Assembly: GCF_950295315.1 (NCBI RefSeq)
Contig: NC_080180.1
Coordinates: 65,381,092 to 65,445,091 of the forward strand
Direction: 5' to 3'
Origin: Erinaceus europaeus
Lineage: Eukaryota; Chordata; Mammalia; Eulipotyphla; Erinaceidae
DNA length: 64,000 bases
Part shown: piece after piece, positions 34,540-45,439 of the stretch
How the letters are laid out: the number at the start of each line of letters is the position of its first letter
Position numbering within the stretch: position 1 is the stretch's first letter
Notes under the pieces: model-generated
Told to the model about the DNA's origin: nothing
Database searches by the model: none
What the model saw: only the letters and a program-made list of their open reading frames with translations
Program-made: the position numbers and the translations under genes

Positions 34540-34880
34540 AAAAGGTGCAAAAAAAGAAAAAAATCACTGCTTGAATTAAATAAAAATTTCCCAAAGGAAC
34601 ATTTGCATTGTCCATTGCACTGCTAGATGCCTGGATTCGACTGGCCAGTGATTAAAACTATCTCAGCATTTCAACCCCCCTAATAAGTTAATTAACTCTG
34701 CTTAGGCAGAGCCTTCTTGTCTCTTATGAGACTGACAGAGCAGTGAGTCCTTTATATTCCTCTGAATTGCAAATGAACTTTGCTGCTAAGCTGCTACTTG
34801 TGGAATATTAATAGCTACCCACTCGTGCTCCTCTGATCTAACTCCGCACTAGAATCGTAAGGAAGACTTGCAAAGATGCT
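34540..34880. other. candidate conserved non-coding element
   Basis: Repeat-free. It contains an octamer-type ATTTGCAT overlapping a SOX-like CATTGTCC (34,601-34,613), TTAATTAA (34,688-34,695) and ATTGCAAATGAA near 34,766. Such motif density is suggestive only. Confidence 0.25.
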
Positions 34881-35039
34881 GCAGCTACCCTGGCCCTACA
34901 GGCCTGCGTGTATGCACACATGGTCACTGCATCAGAATCACCACCAGTGAAAGAATTCTTTCTTGCCTGTGTCTGATTCCCCAGCAATCAGGACTGATGA
35001 TGACTGTGCTCAATAGGTAAACGTGTTGAAAAAAATAAC

Positions 35040-35115
35040 CAGAGAGGGCTGGACAAACAGCACTGTGATATCACACAGGACTTGGATGCAAAATGCCCCA
35101 GGCTATCTTTAAAAA
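35040..35115 (+). repeat. SINE-C-like fragment
   Basis: 'gagagggctggacaaacagcactgtgatatcacacaggacttggatgc' resembles a SINE-C head. Confidence 0.35.
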
Positions 35116-35162
35116 ATGTTTTAAAATGTATTCAGTCTTTGCATAGATAGAAACTGCACTGC

Positions 35163-35410
35163 TAGTGAAGGGGAGAGAGAGGAGGGAGACAGAGAGAGGG
35201 AGGGAGAGAGAGAGGAGGGAGGGAGAGAGAGGGAGGGAGGGAGAGAGAGAAGGAGGGAGGGAGGGAGAGAGAGGGAGGGAGGGAGAGGGAGGGAGGGAGG
35301 GAGGGGAGCATGGGAGAGACAAGCAGCCCTGCCTCACCACTCAAGAAGCTTTTGCTCTGCAGGAAGGGATCAGAGACTTGAATCCAATCCGTGTCCATGA
35401 GCCCAGTAGC
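35163..35410 (-). repeat. SINE-B with expanded (GGGA)n body
   Basis: 'cctcaccactcaagaagcttttgc' and 'gacttgaatccaatcc' are the SINE-B centre and B-box complement. The CT-body side has grown into about 130 bp of GGGAGGGAGAGAGA (35,165-35,310). Confidence 0.75.
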
Positions 35411-36059
35411 TTTTATCTTTCACCCGCCTCCTTGGTTTCTGAGAGGCCTATCTTTCCTACCCTGGTTGCTTCTTCTCTGCCCAAACTGGAAATGCCTTAG
35501 TTTCCTGTGGTCCCTCTGTCTGTATTCATAAATGCTTGTATTAATACACCTGTGTTCCACTGTTCATCCTAGGTCGTCACATTTTTAATTCTTCATGTAA
35601 TTTTTATCTGCTCACAATTGTTTCCAAAACTTTCTCTTATCGCCAGTTTCAGTTTTTTATTTCCAGCTACCCACTAGAAATCACAAATTCCCAGGTTTTA
35701 TTTTCCCCAATAATCAATAGTTGAATATTTCTCTATTCAATAGATAAATAAATAATCTCAAAACAGTGATGAGAACTGGAAAAATGTTTATTGTGACCAA
35801 GAAAAAGGAACAGGTTAAATTAAAGCAAAAAAAAAAAAAAAGGATTATGTGTACACTTTACTGCAATGAAATGCTGAAACCGACTGGGTTGGGAAGGCTT
35901 GGCATCTGTATTTGCAGTCTGAAGCTGCTGCTGAAAGGGAATTCAGAAAGAGGACTCAGACAGAAAAGTGAGAAGCACTCATTGTCCCCCCTCCCTCCTC
36001 TCTGAGAAGCTCAGGTCTGCAGTCAGAAGCCAGATGTTGACTTGCTCTGGCCATTTCCC
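35411..36059. other. unique DNA
   Basis: No gene recognised. An A run lies at about 35,827-35,842. Confidence 0.4.
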
Positions 36060-36500
36060 TTGCTTTGTTTCTTTAGATACCTCACAAGAGTTGATCAACG
36101 AGTGTTTTGTCGATTCTAAATTATTTCACATGAAATAACGCCTTCCAAGGCTGTCACAGTGTCCAGAGTTCCTGTTTTCTTAGAGCAGTGAAATATTCCA
36201 CTAAGGAGATGCATCTCGTTTGTACCACTTATCCCTGATGGACTTTGAGTTTTTCTTTTTCCCATGGCTTGATTAAAATTTTCATTACTATGAACATAAG
36301 GGTGCATAGACCCTTTTCAATGAGTGCCTGTGTTCTATAGAGACATGTACAAGTGGGGTTGCCGGATAATATGTTGGTCAGTGCCAGCGTCTTCAGAAAT
36401 TTCCTGACTGATTTCCAAGGAGACTGGGCCAGTTTACATTTTCACCAAAAGTGGACGAGAGTTTTTTTTCTCCCTACTCTCACCTAGACTTTTGGTTCTG
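36060..36500 (-). repeat. ancient L1 3' UTR fragment
   Basis: On the + strand the order is 'tttttcccatggcttgattaaaattttcattactatgaacataagg', 'tgtacaagtggggttgccggataatatg' and 'gactgggccagtttacattttcaccaaaagtgg'. This parallels the typical old-L1 3' UTR read in reverse. Heavily diverged. Confidence 0.6.
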
Positions 36501-37510
36501 ATATCTAAAACAAAAATCAATTTTATAAATATAATTGTAAATAGATATGTTTGTCCATATTTCTATAATATTCTGTATTTTCAGGTGATCAATTTACATT
36601 TTTTGCTTTTTCTATCTCCTGGAAAAAACTCCTCTGATTCTGTTATCAACTGCTTCTATCACTATCTTTGCTTTAGATTTCCTTAAACAATTTTTGCCTG
36701 AAAACCATGCAATATTAATTGTGTATGCTGGATTTTATTCTTAAAATCAACATTTTTTTATTAGACTCACAGTAGCTCAATGACTTAAAATCAGGATTTT
36801 TTTAGTCTTTATGCTTGTCTGTCAGAGCGCTTTACTGACCATTTCCACTAATATGTGTTCATTTCTGCTTCTGATGAGGAGATCTTGCTTATAATTACAA
36901 GTGTAACTAAAATTTAATGAAACACAACAATCAATTATGAGAGCACAGAGTGAACATAAGATAATATGTAATTTATCTTTGTGTCTGTAATTCTTAGCTG
37001 TGATCGCATGAAAATGCTGTTTATTATCTAGATGCGAAACAGTTCTCCAGAGATACTAGACATAGATTTGATTATTTCCAACAATCTAAATAATAAGCCA
37101 CATGCATAGTCTGAAGAAACTCCCTCTCATTTGTTTCTTTTTCATACTAAGGGTCAGTGAGATTCAGCCACATCCTACAGCAAACTCAGAGAAGCGTGAC
37201 CACTGACTTTGTACTTCTCAGCACTGAATTCCAATTCCTTTACTTGCTAAATAGATGAGTAGAAGAAAAACTCTGCATTCCTTGAGAGGTGCTGTTTTAA
37301 TTTCAAAGATAAATGCACAATATGGCTTGTTTTTCTTGTTTAATGTTTCCAGGACTAGCAAAATAGTTGACCTGCACAGTCTACCTGCTTTGCTAAGTGC
37401 ATAACCCAAGTTGAGTCTTGCTCCCCCCAGCTTCCCTCCATTTTTGTATTTCTCTTTTGATCTGAAAATGTCAGTCCAGAGCTGTGAAGCTCTGGCAACA
37501 TCAATAATAA
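36501..37510. other. unique AT-rich DNA
   Basis: Nothing recognised. Confidence 0.4.
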
Positions 37511-37514
37511 CACA

Positions 37515-37555
<41 letters not shown>

Positions 37556-37577
37556 AAAAGAAAGGATACAAGGTCTC

Positions 37578-37608
<31 letters not shown>

Positions 37609-37609
37609 T
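37511..37609. repeat. (CA)n and (TA)n microsatellites
   Basis: (CA)n at about 37,511-37,553 and (TA)n at about 37,580-37,609, separated by 25 bp. Confidence 0.95.
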
Positions 37610-38055
37610 GATATTACTAAAAAGTGGAAAGCACTCATCTGTTAATTGATCCCGTGAAAATAAGAAGAAACTGATCCCAGTTTATTTCCATATCACAGGA
37701 AATTGAATTTATTTGTGGGAGGTACTTTGCTTGTTAGTATAAAGGCCTTGGAGGAGCACTATGGGGAAGCCTTCTTTTCTGTTGCCCTCATAATGGTTAC
37801 TGCAGTTCTGATGTTTCCGCAGCAGGGACAATCCCCGCAGTGGCACACATCTTTGTGAAACCACTTGTGGTGGTGTGTAAGTGTCTAGGGGCATCACAAA
37901 GCTACAGTCTCACACCTCCTGAATGGCACAGAGGAGGCCGGGCTGCACAGACAGACACCTCCCACACCAACAACAGCCACCCTCCTCACGGAAAGGTTTC
38001 TACTCTTACTCACATCAAGACTAAAATAGACCGTCCCCCATAGAGCTGGAAGGGA
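37610..38055. other. unique DNA
   Basis: Moderate GC. Short open frames only, without recognisable domains. Confidence 0.35.
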
Positions 38056-38067
38056 AGTGAAGGAAGT

Positions 38068-38284
38068 CTTCTTCTAGCTTTTGCCCTTCTTCCGTAGCCA
38101 GTCAACAGCGTCAGGTTGAGCCTGATGTCAAGTTTCGAGACCTCCTTTGAATCTGGAGAGGTGGCAGTCGTTGACTATGTGGGTCACAGTCTGTCTGGAG
38201 CCTCAGGGGCAGTTCGGGTCGTCTCTGGCTCCCCAGCGATGGAACATAGCGGCGCACTGGCCATGGCTTGTTCGATAGCGATTG
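38068..38284 (-). pseudogene. 3' fragment of a non-L1 LINE (RT-ORF C-terminus) with target duplication
   Basis: GC-rich relative to its surroundings. On the minus strand one frame reads, around two stops, MFHRWGARDDPNCP.GSRQTV then THIVNDCHLSRFKGGLET and DAVDWLRKKGKS, ending in TAG. The pattern C-P-x-G-x-x-Q-T-x-x-H-I-V-x-x-C is the cysteine-containing tail found at the end of many non-LTR retrotransposon polymerases. It is not the L1 C-terminus. After the stop the sequence ends TAGAAGAAG without a poly(A). A 12-bp direct repeat, agtgaaggaagt, flanks it (38,056-38,067 and 38,285-38,296). The exact clade (RTE, CR1 or other) cannot be assigned here. Confidence 0.55.
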
Positions 38285-38384
38285 AGTGAAGGAAGTGAAG
38301 GGCACCTACTGGATTATTTTGCTCAGAAAATATAGGTGATTGAAACACATATACTTGAAAGGAAAAAAAAATTGCCAGTTCCTC

Positions 38385-38530
38385 TCTAAGACCTTGGGAG
38401 AACTAGGATGGTCATTACTGGGTGGGGGTGATGGTTACGTGATGTCCATATCTTTGGTGTTGAAAATGGTACGGAATTATACCCCTGTAATCTTATAATC
38501 TTGGAAGCCGTTATTAAATACATGGCATTA
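38385..38530 (+). repeat. H-long-like 3' end, older subtype
   Basis: 'gtgttgaaaatggtacggaattatacccctgtaatcttataatcttgg' followed by 'gttattaaat' parallels the H-long 3' end (ggaattgtgtggagttgtacccc...ttatcc). Confidence 0.45.
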
Positions 38531-38617
38531 TTGAATGCTAAAAATACATAGCTATTGACCACCTTATTGTATGTGAATCTTATACATTAGTATAAAGTCA
38601 TTAATAAAAAGTCACAT

Positions 38618-38745
38618 TGGGGAACTTCCAATGGAGGGGAATGGGATACGGGACTCTGTTGGTGGGAATTTTATGGAATTGTACCCCTGTTATCCTACAA
38701 TCTTGTTCATCATTAATAAATCACTAATAACATTTAAAAAATTAA
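38618..38745 (+). repeat. H-long 3' end (AATCACTAATAA subtype)
   Basis: 'gggatacgggactctgttggtgggaattttatgg', 'gtacccctgttatcctacaatcttg' and an end 'aataaatcactaataac' with an A-rich run. Confidence 0.65.
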
Positions 38746-39019
38746 TGCCCACTCTACCTTCTGAGCTCACATACCTCAATCACCCCATTCTCATGGTCTT
38801 TGGGAAATTCTTTTAAGATGTTTCTTTTCTGAAGGGAAAGACATGTGCTGAAATGAAGAAAATAGTAAAAAAAGACAAGTTTTTATTATATTTTATTAGC
38901 TTTATTATTTTTAAAGTCACCTTTATAATTAATGGTATGTCAAATGTCTAGTATACGTTTTAGACAGGTAAGAATGTTGTCTCAGGCTCTTTTTACATGA
39001 ACTTAGCTTTTTGAATTTA
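38746..39019. other. AT-rich unique DNA
   Basis: Nothing recognised. Confidence 0.4.
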
Positions 39020-40250
39020 ATTTTTTATTAGTAATTTGATAACAACTGCTGAAATTATGGTATAAAAGGCGTGTAACTCCACACAGTCCATATCCCCTCT
39101 CCTCCACTGGAAAATTCCCTATTCTTTTTCTTTTCTTTCTTTTTCCTTTTTCCTTTTTGCCTCCAGGGTTATCCTACCTGCACCAGGAATCCACTGCTCC
39201 TGGAGGCCATTTTTTCTCATTTTGTTGCCCTTGTTGTTGTGTCTGTTGTAGTTATTGCTATTTCTGTCATAGCTGTCATTGTTGTTGGATAGGACAGAGA
39301 GAAATCAAAAGGGGAGGGGAAGACAAAGAGGGGGAGAGAAAGACAGACACCTGCAGACTTGCTTCACCGCCTGTGAAGTGACCCCCTGCAGGTTGGTAAC
39401 TGAGGGCTGGAACCCTCTGGAAATATGAGCCAAAAATCTCTATGCGGTGCAGAAGGTGGTAGGTCTGGCTTCTGTCATTGCTTCTCCACTGGACATGGGT
39501 GTTGGCAGGTGGATCCACACCCCCAGCCTGTCTCTGTCTTTCCCTAGTGGGGCAGGGCTCTGGGGAGGGGAGATTCCAGGATACATTGGTGAGGTTGTTT
39601 GCTCAGGGAAGCCAGGCTGGCATCATGGCAGCATCTGCAACTTGGTAGCTGTAAAGCATTAAGGTATAAAGCAGAATAAATTGTTTAATAATTAGGAACC
39701 TAGAGATGAAAGTACAGCAGATGAAATTTGGAGTCTCCATTTGGAAAAAAGCTAGGAAATCTATTTAAGGTGTATTCAAAGGGGCCCATGACTTTACTAA
39801 TTTTTGACTGAGTGCAACAGCTAATACACAGGTTGGCTAAGATTAGTGTCTGGGAAAAGGGTGTCAGAGTTGAGGCTGGATAAAGGCAGAGAGAAGTTCC
39901 CAAATATGGGAAAAGAATATAAACGCCATTAACTTTAAACCCCATTGATCTGACCTGGGGCCCTATGTAATCTGCATCTCTTGCTAATCCGAGCTCACAG
40001 TCCGTGGTCATAGCTGGGAACATTCTAGGCTGCACTCATTTCAGGGCCCGACTTCCTTGAGTGGCAGAGTATGTTGACCCAGCCTCTCTTCTGAGAGTGG
40101 GGTAATTTCTACCATTGTTGTCCTACACTGAGGGCAAGGTCCTGGAGAGACCCACAAGAGTGTTTAGGATGTTGTTTCTGATGGAGACGACCAGTGATGG
40201 TGGAAAAAGGATCTGTTAGAATGGTCTTAGCTTTTGAATAGGATATTATA
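39020..40250 (-). repeat. H-long repeat, longest copy, split by a SINE-A
   Basis: The 3' end is at 39,020-39,123 ('ttttttattagtaatttgataac', 'gtgtaactccacacag'). A SINE-A follows, and the body resumes at about 39,424 and runs to about 40,240. The distal part (39,900-40,130) matches the reverse complement of about 225-480. About 930 bp without the SINE. Confidence 0.7.
39124..39423 (-). repeat. SINE-A inserted in H-long
   Basis: Reverse complement from a CTTTTTCC tail region and 'gcctccagggttatc' to 'aactgagggctggaaccc'. The tRNA head is missing beyond the B-box region. It sits at the same place in H-long as the SINE-A at 63,462-63,750. Confidence 0.75.
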
Positions 40251-40876
40251 AGGTGAGGTTTTTTTTTTTTTTCATTTTAAACAGTAAGATTCTGAGCAAA
40301 CAGCTTAAACAATTCCAAAAGGTTTAAATAATAAAGCACAAGTAAAATGATCTTAATGATGGAAAGATGTAAGCAATTCCTCTTCCTATGTTTTTGGTTT
40401 TCTGTATACTTAATTACTTTCTCTATACTGTTATTATGGAAAGCCAAAGGGGGGGAAATACTGCGGTCTAGTGGTAAACTATGAAGTAGTATATATTTGG
40501 AAAGAGTTTTGACTTCTTAGCAAGCTGTGTGGGTTTATGCTCACTGTGCGACTGAACTTCAGAAAGGATGATGCTGTGTGATGAACCAAGTGGGACCTTA
40601 CAGGCGTGTGAGGAGATCAGAGGCCTGGGAGGCTGGAGCTCTGCTATTCTATTCCTCCTCCTCCTTCTTCTTTTTCTCCAGTACTGAGAATCTGTTGAGT
40701 GTTGGGTGCAGAACAAGAAGCTGCCTAGCACATAGTTGCTCAAGCAGTACTGCTTTTATTTCACTTTAGAACTCAGTTGTTCAGTGTAAGGATTTGTGTT
40801 TGTGATCAGACTTCTTTGTGATTATAATTCTTCCACGTTTTTGTCTGTTCCTAGAAGCAACAGCTGAAAACTCGTA

Positions 40877-40877
<1 letters not shown>
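40251..40877. other. unique DNA
   Basis: A T run at about 40,259-40,272 and a CT-rich patch at about 40,652-40,680. No gene. Confidence 0.4.

Positions 40878-40921
<44 letters not shown>
40878..40921. repeat. (CA)n microsatellite
   Basis: Uninterrupted, about 22 units. Confidence 0.95.
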
Positions 40922-40923
<2 letters not shown>

Positions 40924-41474
40924 GGCTAAAGAAAGGGATTAAGAGCCTAGGCAGGTAAGGAGGAGTAGACGTGGCGAGGAGGGTCAGCTGAGGGAGGAGC
41001 ACAGCCGACGGGGTGAGCACTTCATACTCAGGTGAATGTGCAGGTGAGCACACCCAGCATTTAAGGAGAGGTGAACCTGCACCACCGAGACAAACAGTCT
41101 TCCTTTTTGAATCACCTGTATTAGTCATTGAATAAAAGTTGACAAGATCACTAAGGTAGAGTTTCACACTGTACCCACCACCCCAGTTCTGTGCCCCCCA
41201 TACCCACCTGCCCAAGGATGACCACCATAGTTTTCAGCCTTAGAGACAGTTCATTTTGGCCACTTCTTTTTATTTATTTATTTTTACAAATGCATATGCT
41301 TCAACTATTCATCTTGCACAAAACCATTTGATTGTTGTCTTTCAGAGAAATGCATTTGATCACAGGTATGATCTATAGCAATAAGAGTCCTTAAACACAC
41401 AAAATAACTGAGGAGTGGGGGAAAACTTCATAGATTTATCTGTTCACCCTACCCCCATGTTTAAAAATGCAGAG
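40922..41474. other. unique DNA
   Basis: Nothing recognised. Confidence 0.35.
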
Positions 41475-41655
41475 CCAAAGACAGGAGATAATGCCACCTT
41501 TATGCAAAAGATGTTCATGCCTGAGGCCCCAGGGTTTCAAATTCAATCTCCTCCGGCACCACTATAAACCAAAGCTGAAAAGTGCTCTGGTGTAAATAAA
41601 GAGAGAGAGAAGAGAGAAAGAGAGAAGAGAGAAGAGAGAGAGAGGAAGAATGAAT
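41475..41655 (+). repeat. SINE-C with (GA)n tail
   Basis: 'gacaggagataatgccacc', 'tatgcaaaagatgttcatgcctgaggcccc', 'tttcaaattcaatctcc' and 'aaaccaaagctgaaaagtgctctgg', then an AGAGAGA tail. Confidence 0.75.
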
Positions 41656-41749
41656 GAAAGTAAAATAAAACAGTCACACAATGAAAGGCCTGTTGCATAT
41701 AGATTTCCAAAATATCACTGCACTTTCTCTTGGACCCCGTGTATTTGTT

Positions 41750-41885
41750 TCATTTAGTAAGAGAGGATAAAGAAAGGCAGGGAAGGGAAAACAGAGACAC
41801 CAGGGCACTCTCCCTCTATCCATGAGCTCTCTTGGTGTGTCTTCTGTGGCTGGCGTTTCTCTTGTAGTGCAAGGGCTAACCTAGA
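41750..41885 (-). repeat. tRNA-like SINE remnant
   Basis: 'aaggcagggaagggaaaacagagacacc' then 'tccatgagctctcttgg' and a weak head. Probably a decayed SINE-B/C. Confidence 0.35.
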
Positions 41886-41959
41886 ACTTCACACAAAGCA
41901 GAACAATTGCTCTAGTAGGTGAGCTGATTCCCATCCCCATTGGTCACCGCAGGGCACAT

Positions 41960-42185
41960 TTACCAGCATTTTTTCCAGAAGAGGCATCTGGAAGGCAGCT
42001 AAGTGCATACAGCCGTGCTCCATGAGCAAGTACCCGGTGCAAAGCCTTGGTCCCCACCAGCAGGAGGGGATTTTCACAAGCCATGAAACAATGCTGAAGG
42101 TGTCTCTGTCTCTCCCTCTCTTTCTATTTCCTTTTCCTCTCAATTTCTCTCCTTGCTCTCAAATCAAAGTAAATAAATAAAAACT
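41960..42185 (+). repeat. SINE-B, diverged
   Basis: 'ccttggtccccaccagcaggaggggattttcacaagccatgaaac' and a CT body ending in AAATAAATAAA. Confidence 0.65.
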
Positions 42186-42265
42186 TTTAAAAAAGAACCA
42201 TCTCATTCACAAACACATGACATGCAGGTAAGGTACTATGTGATCTTAGAAACATAGCAGCAGGG

Positions 42266-42548
42266 AGTCGGGCTGTAGCGCAGCGGGTTAAGCGCAGGTG
42301 GCGCAAAGCACAAGGACCGGAGGAAGGACCCTGGTTCGAGCCCCCGGCTCCCCACCTGCAGGGGAGTCTCTTCACAGGCGGTGAAGCAGGTCTGCAGGTG
42401 TCTGTCTTTCTCTCCCCCTCTCTGTCTTCCCCATCTCTCTCCATTTTTTCTGTCCTATCCGAAAACAATGACAACAATAATAACTACACCAATAAAACAA
42501 CAAGGGCAACAAAAGGGGATACATAAATAAATATTTATTAAAAATATT
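42266..42548 (+). repeat. SINE-A, young copy
   Basis: The head 'gggagtcgggctgtagcgc' keeps its A box (TAGCGCAGCGGG). 'ggttcgagccc' is a perfect B box, followed by a full CT body and an AAYAATAATAACTAC tail. Internal pol III promoter elements look intact. Confidence 0.9.
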
Positions 42549-42619
42549 AAAAAAAAAAATAAATATAGCCACAATCTCCAATATGTGAAGAAAAGAAACT
42601 AGAAAATAGTTGAAAATGC

Positions 42620-43180
42620 CAACAGGGCCTGTAAGATAGCTCACCAGGAAAGAAGACTGCTTCAGCTGGTTTATTGCACCAAAGTAAAGGACTCCGGGTG
42701 GGAGGAGAGTTCAGGTCCTGGAACAGGATGGCAGAGGAGAGCCTAGAGGGGGTTAAATTGTTATGTGGAAACAGAAATGTGAACAGGGGTAGATGACATC
42801 ATGGTTATGCAAAGAAACTCTTATTCCTGGGGTTCCAGAGTCTCAGGCTCATGGTGAGTTCACCCCATTGTGGATGGAGCTTGAAGATAACATGTGAAGT
42901 GAGATTAAGTCGGAAATGGAAGGATGAAGATGGGGTGACCTCACTTACAGACGGAAGTGGAAAAATCAAGGTCAGAAGGGAAAACACAAAGCAGGACTTG
43001 GACTGGGGTTGGTGTCTTGCACCAAAGTAAAAGATTCTGAGGTGGGGTGGGGAGGGTTCAGGGTCAGAGGAGGACCTAGTGGGGGTTGTATTGTTATGTG
43101 GAAAAGTTGCGCATGTACAAAGTATATTTTACTGGTGAATGTAAATCATTAATCCACCAATAAAGAAATTTTTTAAAAAG
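42620..43180 (+). repeat. L1 3' ends with an intervening SINE-C piece
   Basis: 42,665-42,780 is an L1 3' UTR fragment ('gcaccaaagtaaaggactc', 'gttaaattgttatgtgg'). 42,785-42,855 is SINE-C-like. 42,850-43,178 is a second L1 3' end, from 'ggatggagcttgaagataac' to 'ccaccaataaag' and an A run. It is the same L1 3' end type as at 26,833-27,200 on the other strand. Confidence 0.7.
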
Positions 43181-43197
43181 TCTGTTAGTCTGTTTCA

Positions 43198-43486
43198 GGG
43201 AGTCGGGCTGTAGCGCAGCGGGTTAAGCACAGGCGGCTCAAAGCACAAGGACCGGCATAAGGATCCCGGTTCGAACCCCGGCTCCCCACCTGCAGGGGAG
43301 TCGCTTCCCAGGCGGTGAAGCAGGTCTGCAGGTGTCTGTCTTTCTCTCCCCCTCTCTGTCTTCCCCTCCTCTCTCCATTTCTCTCTGTCCTATCCAACAA
43401 CGACAACAACAATAATAACTACAACAATAAAACAACAAGGGCAACAAAAGGGAATAAGTAAATAAAATAAATATTTAGAAAAAAAA
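43198..43486 (+). repeat. SINE-A, young full-length copy with target duplication
   Basis: 289 bp from 'gggagtcgggctgtagcgc' to an AATAAATATTTAG A-rich tail. It is flanked by a perfect 11-bp repeat agtctgtttca (43,187-43,197 and 43,487-43,497). The A box TAGCGCAGCGGG and B box GGTTCGAACCC are intact. Confidence 0.95.
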
Positions 43487-43567
43487 AGTCTGTTTCACTG
43501 TGAAAGGTACCTGAGGTCAAGAGTAGTATTCTCTGTACTGTGGAAATTCCCTGCTCTGGTGCCTTTC

Positions 43568-43967
43568 TTTCCCTCTCCTCTCCTCTCCTCTCCTCTCCTC
43601 TCCTCTCCTCTCCTCTCCTCTCCTCTCCTCTCCTCTCCTCTCCTCTCCTCTCCTCTCCTCTCCTCTCCTCTCCTCTCCCCTCCCCTCCCCTCCCCTCCCC
43701 TCCCCTCCCCTCCCTCCCCTCTCCTCTCCTCTCCTCTCCCCTCCCCTCTCCTCTCCCCTCCCCTCCCCTCCCCTCCCCTCCCCACTCCTCTCCTCTCCTC
43801 TCCTCTCCTCTCCTCTCCTCTCCTCTCCTCTCCTTTCCTCTCCTCTCCTCTCCTCTCCTCTCCTCTCTCCCCTTCTCTCCTCTCCTCTCCTCTCCTCTGC
43901 TCTCCTCTCCTCTCCCCTCCCCTCCCCTCTCCCCTCCCCTCCCCTCCCCTCTTCTCTCTCTCTCTCT
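43568..43967. repeat. pyrimidine satellite (TCCTC / CCCCT units)
   Basis: About 400 bp of C/T on the + strand: TCCTC pentamers with CCCCT blocks. It is the complement of the composition at 13.1-13.6 kb. Open frames over 200 codons across it are compositional. Confidence 0.95.
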
Positions 43968-44055
43968 TCTTATATCTAGAAAAGTAAGCCAGGAGATGTG
44001 AAGCCTCAGTAATGACAGATGATAATACAAATACTTTAAAAAAGTAAAAATGTAT

Positions 44056-44057
<2 letters not shown>

Positions 44058-44089
<32 letters not shown>
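44058..44089. repeat. (CA)n microsatellite
   Basis: About 16 units. Confidence 0.95.
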
Positions 44090-44092
<3 letters not shown>

Positions 44093-45439
44093 AACAAGAT
44101 ACCCCGTGCATGGATATTTAGTTGTATGCTTATTAATAGAAATGTTTCAAAAATATTTACTTCCATCTTCTATAACTTTAGCAATCTCATTTCCTACAAC
44201 TACAGGATTGATCTTAACTTACGATGTTCACTGCTTGTCACTTGAGACATTTCAAGCAGAGTTCAATCCTTGATTGTACATGTACTTGAAGTAAGTGCAA
44301 CCTGTTTAAAACATCCCTTCAATGCTTTGTATGATGGCAATTCTAACAGGAAGGTCCATTCTGAATTTCTTTCTTCAGTCACAGGGACACACCACTCAGA
44401 TATGCCCAAGCATCCGTGCAGCTTACCCCATACGCAGAATTATACTCATTTAGAAGCCCAGGCCTGGAAGCTTGTGAACCAGAATGCCGGCCCAGTGGGT
44501 CCCGGTTCCCAGCTCAGCAGAGCCGGCACCTTCTGATGCCCGTCAGCCTGCTTTCTGTTTAACTCTCTGTTACAGCAGCCCTTCTGGTACTCAGCAATTA
44601 AAGAGAATATCAAATAGAGTCCATATGCACAGTGAAATATTTAGAATGCTATCTGCTGGTAAAAAAAAATCTTTCTGATATTACAGTTAAACTTGATGAT
44701 GTTTAGATTGGTGTTCTCAAAGCAGACACTTTTATCTTCTAGAGCAATAGAATAATTGTAAAACTTTTGATGTTGGGAGAGTGGGATAGCCTACGTTGGA
44801 GCCAGGACTAGGCTCATTGATCACCAGATACTGTCACCTTGCTAGCTATAGGCACTTTTAGCAAAAAAAAATTATATATATATATACTGTTTTTATTTTT
44901 TTAAAAATCATGCCTGAAAGAAATCATTCTGGAGTTCTCTGGGACTGCAGAGACTGGGCAGATAAATCAAATCAAATCAAGGCATGCTGATAAGAGAAAA
45001 AATAAGTGAAGCTGTATTAACTATATATGTATATTAACATCAAGACTCATAGAGAGACCCAGGAATTCTGAACTACCTACCTTGTGGTCCTAGCCATCCA
45101 CTTTATTGCTTGGTTAATAATGATAACTTCAGAATGTAGAAATGGGGCATCAGTTCGGACAGTCACAAAAGGGGAAAGGCATGCAGACTCAGGCTCAGCC
45201 CTCTGAGGACATCTCAGGAGATGTCCTGGTCCCAAAGGTCATCTCCATGCTGTCTTCAGGGCCTCACCAATGAGATTAACCTTTTACCATGGACAACCTT
45301 TAGCAGATGACAGATGTCTGTTCCCCTAATAAAATAAGCAGTTAACTATATAGTTATGGCAAGGTGATATATTAGGAGGGTCAAAAAACAGAAACAAATT
45401 TATCTTTATATTTTATTGTATATAAACTCACACACATAT
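44090..45439. other. unique DNA
   Basis: No gene or repeat family recognised. Confidence 0.4.

Noticed and set aside
42266..42350. tRNA-like sequence with A and B boxes, considered as a tRNA gene
   Set aside because: It is the head of a SINE-A. It lacks a complete cloverleaf and continues into the SINE body and tail.
43419..44166. Frames of over 200 codons, Ser-Pro-Leu rich or Glu-Arg-Gly rich
   Set aside because: Translation of the TCCTC/GAGGA satellite and of the (CA)n next to it.
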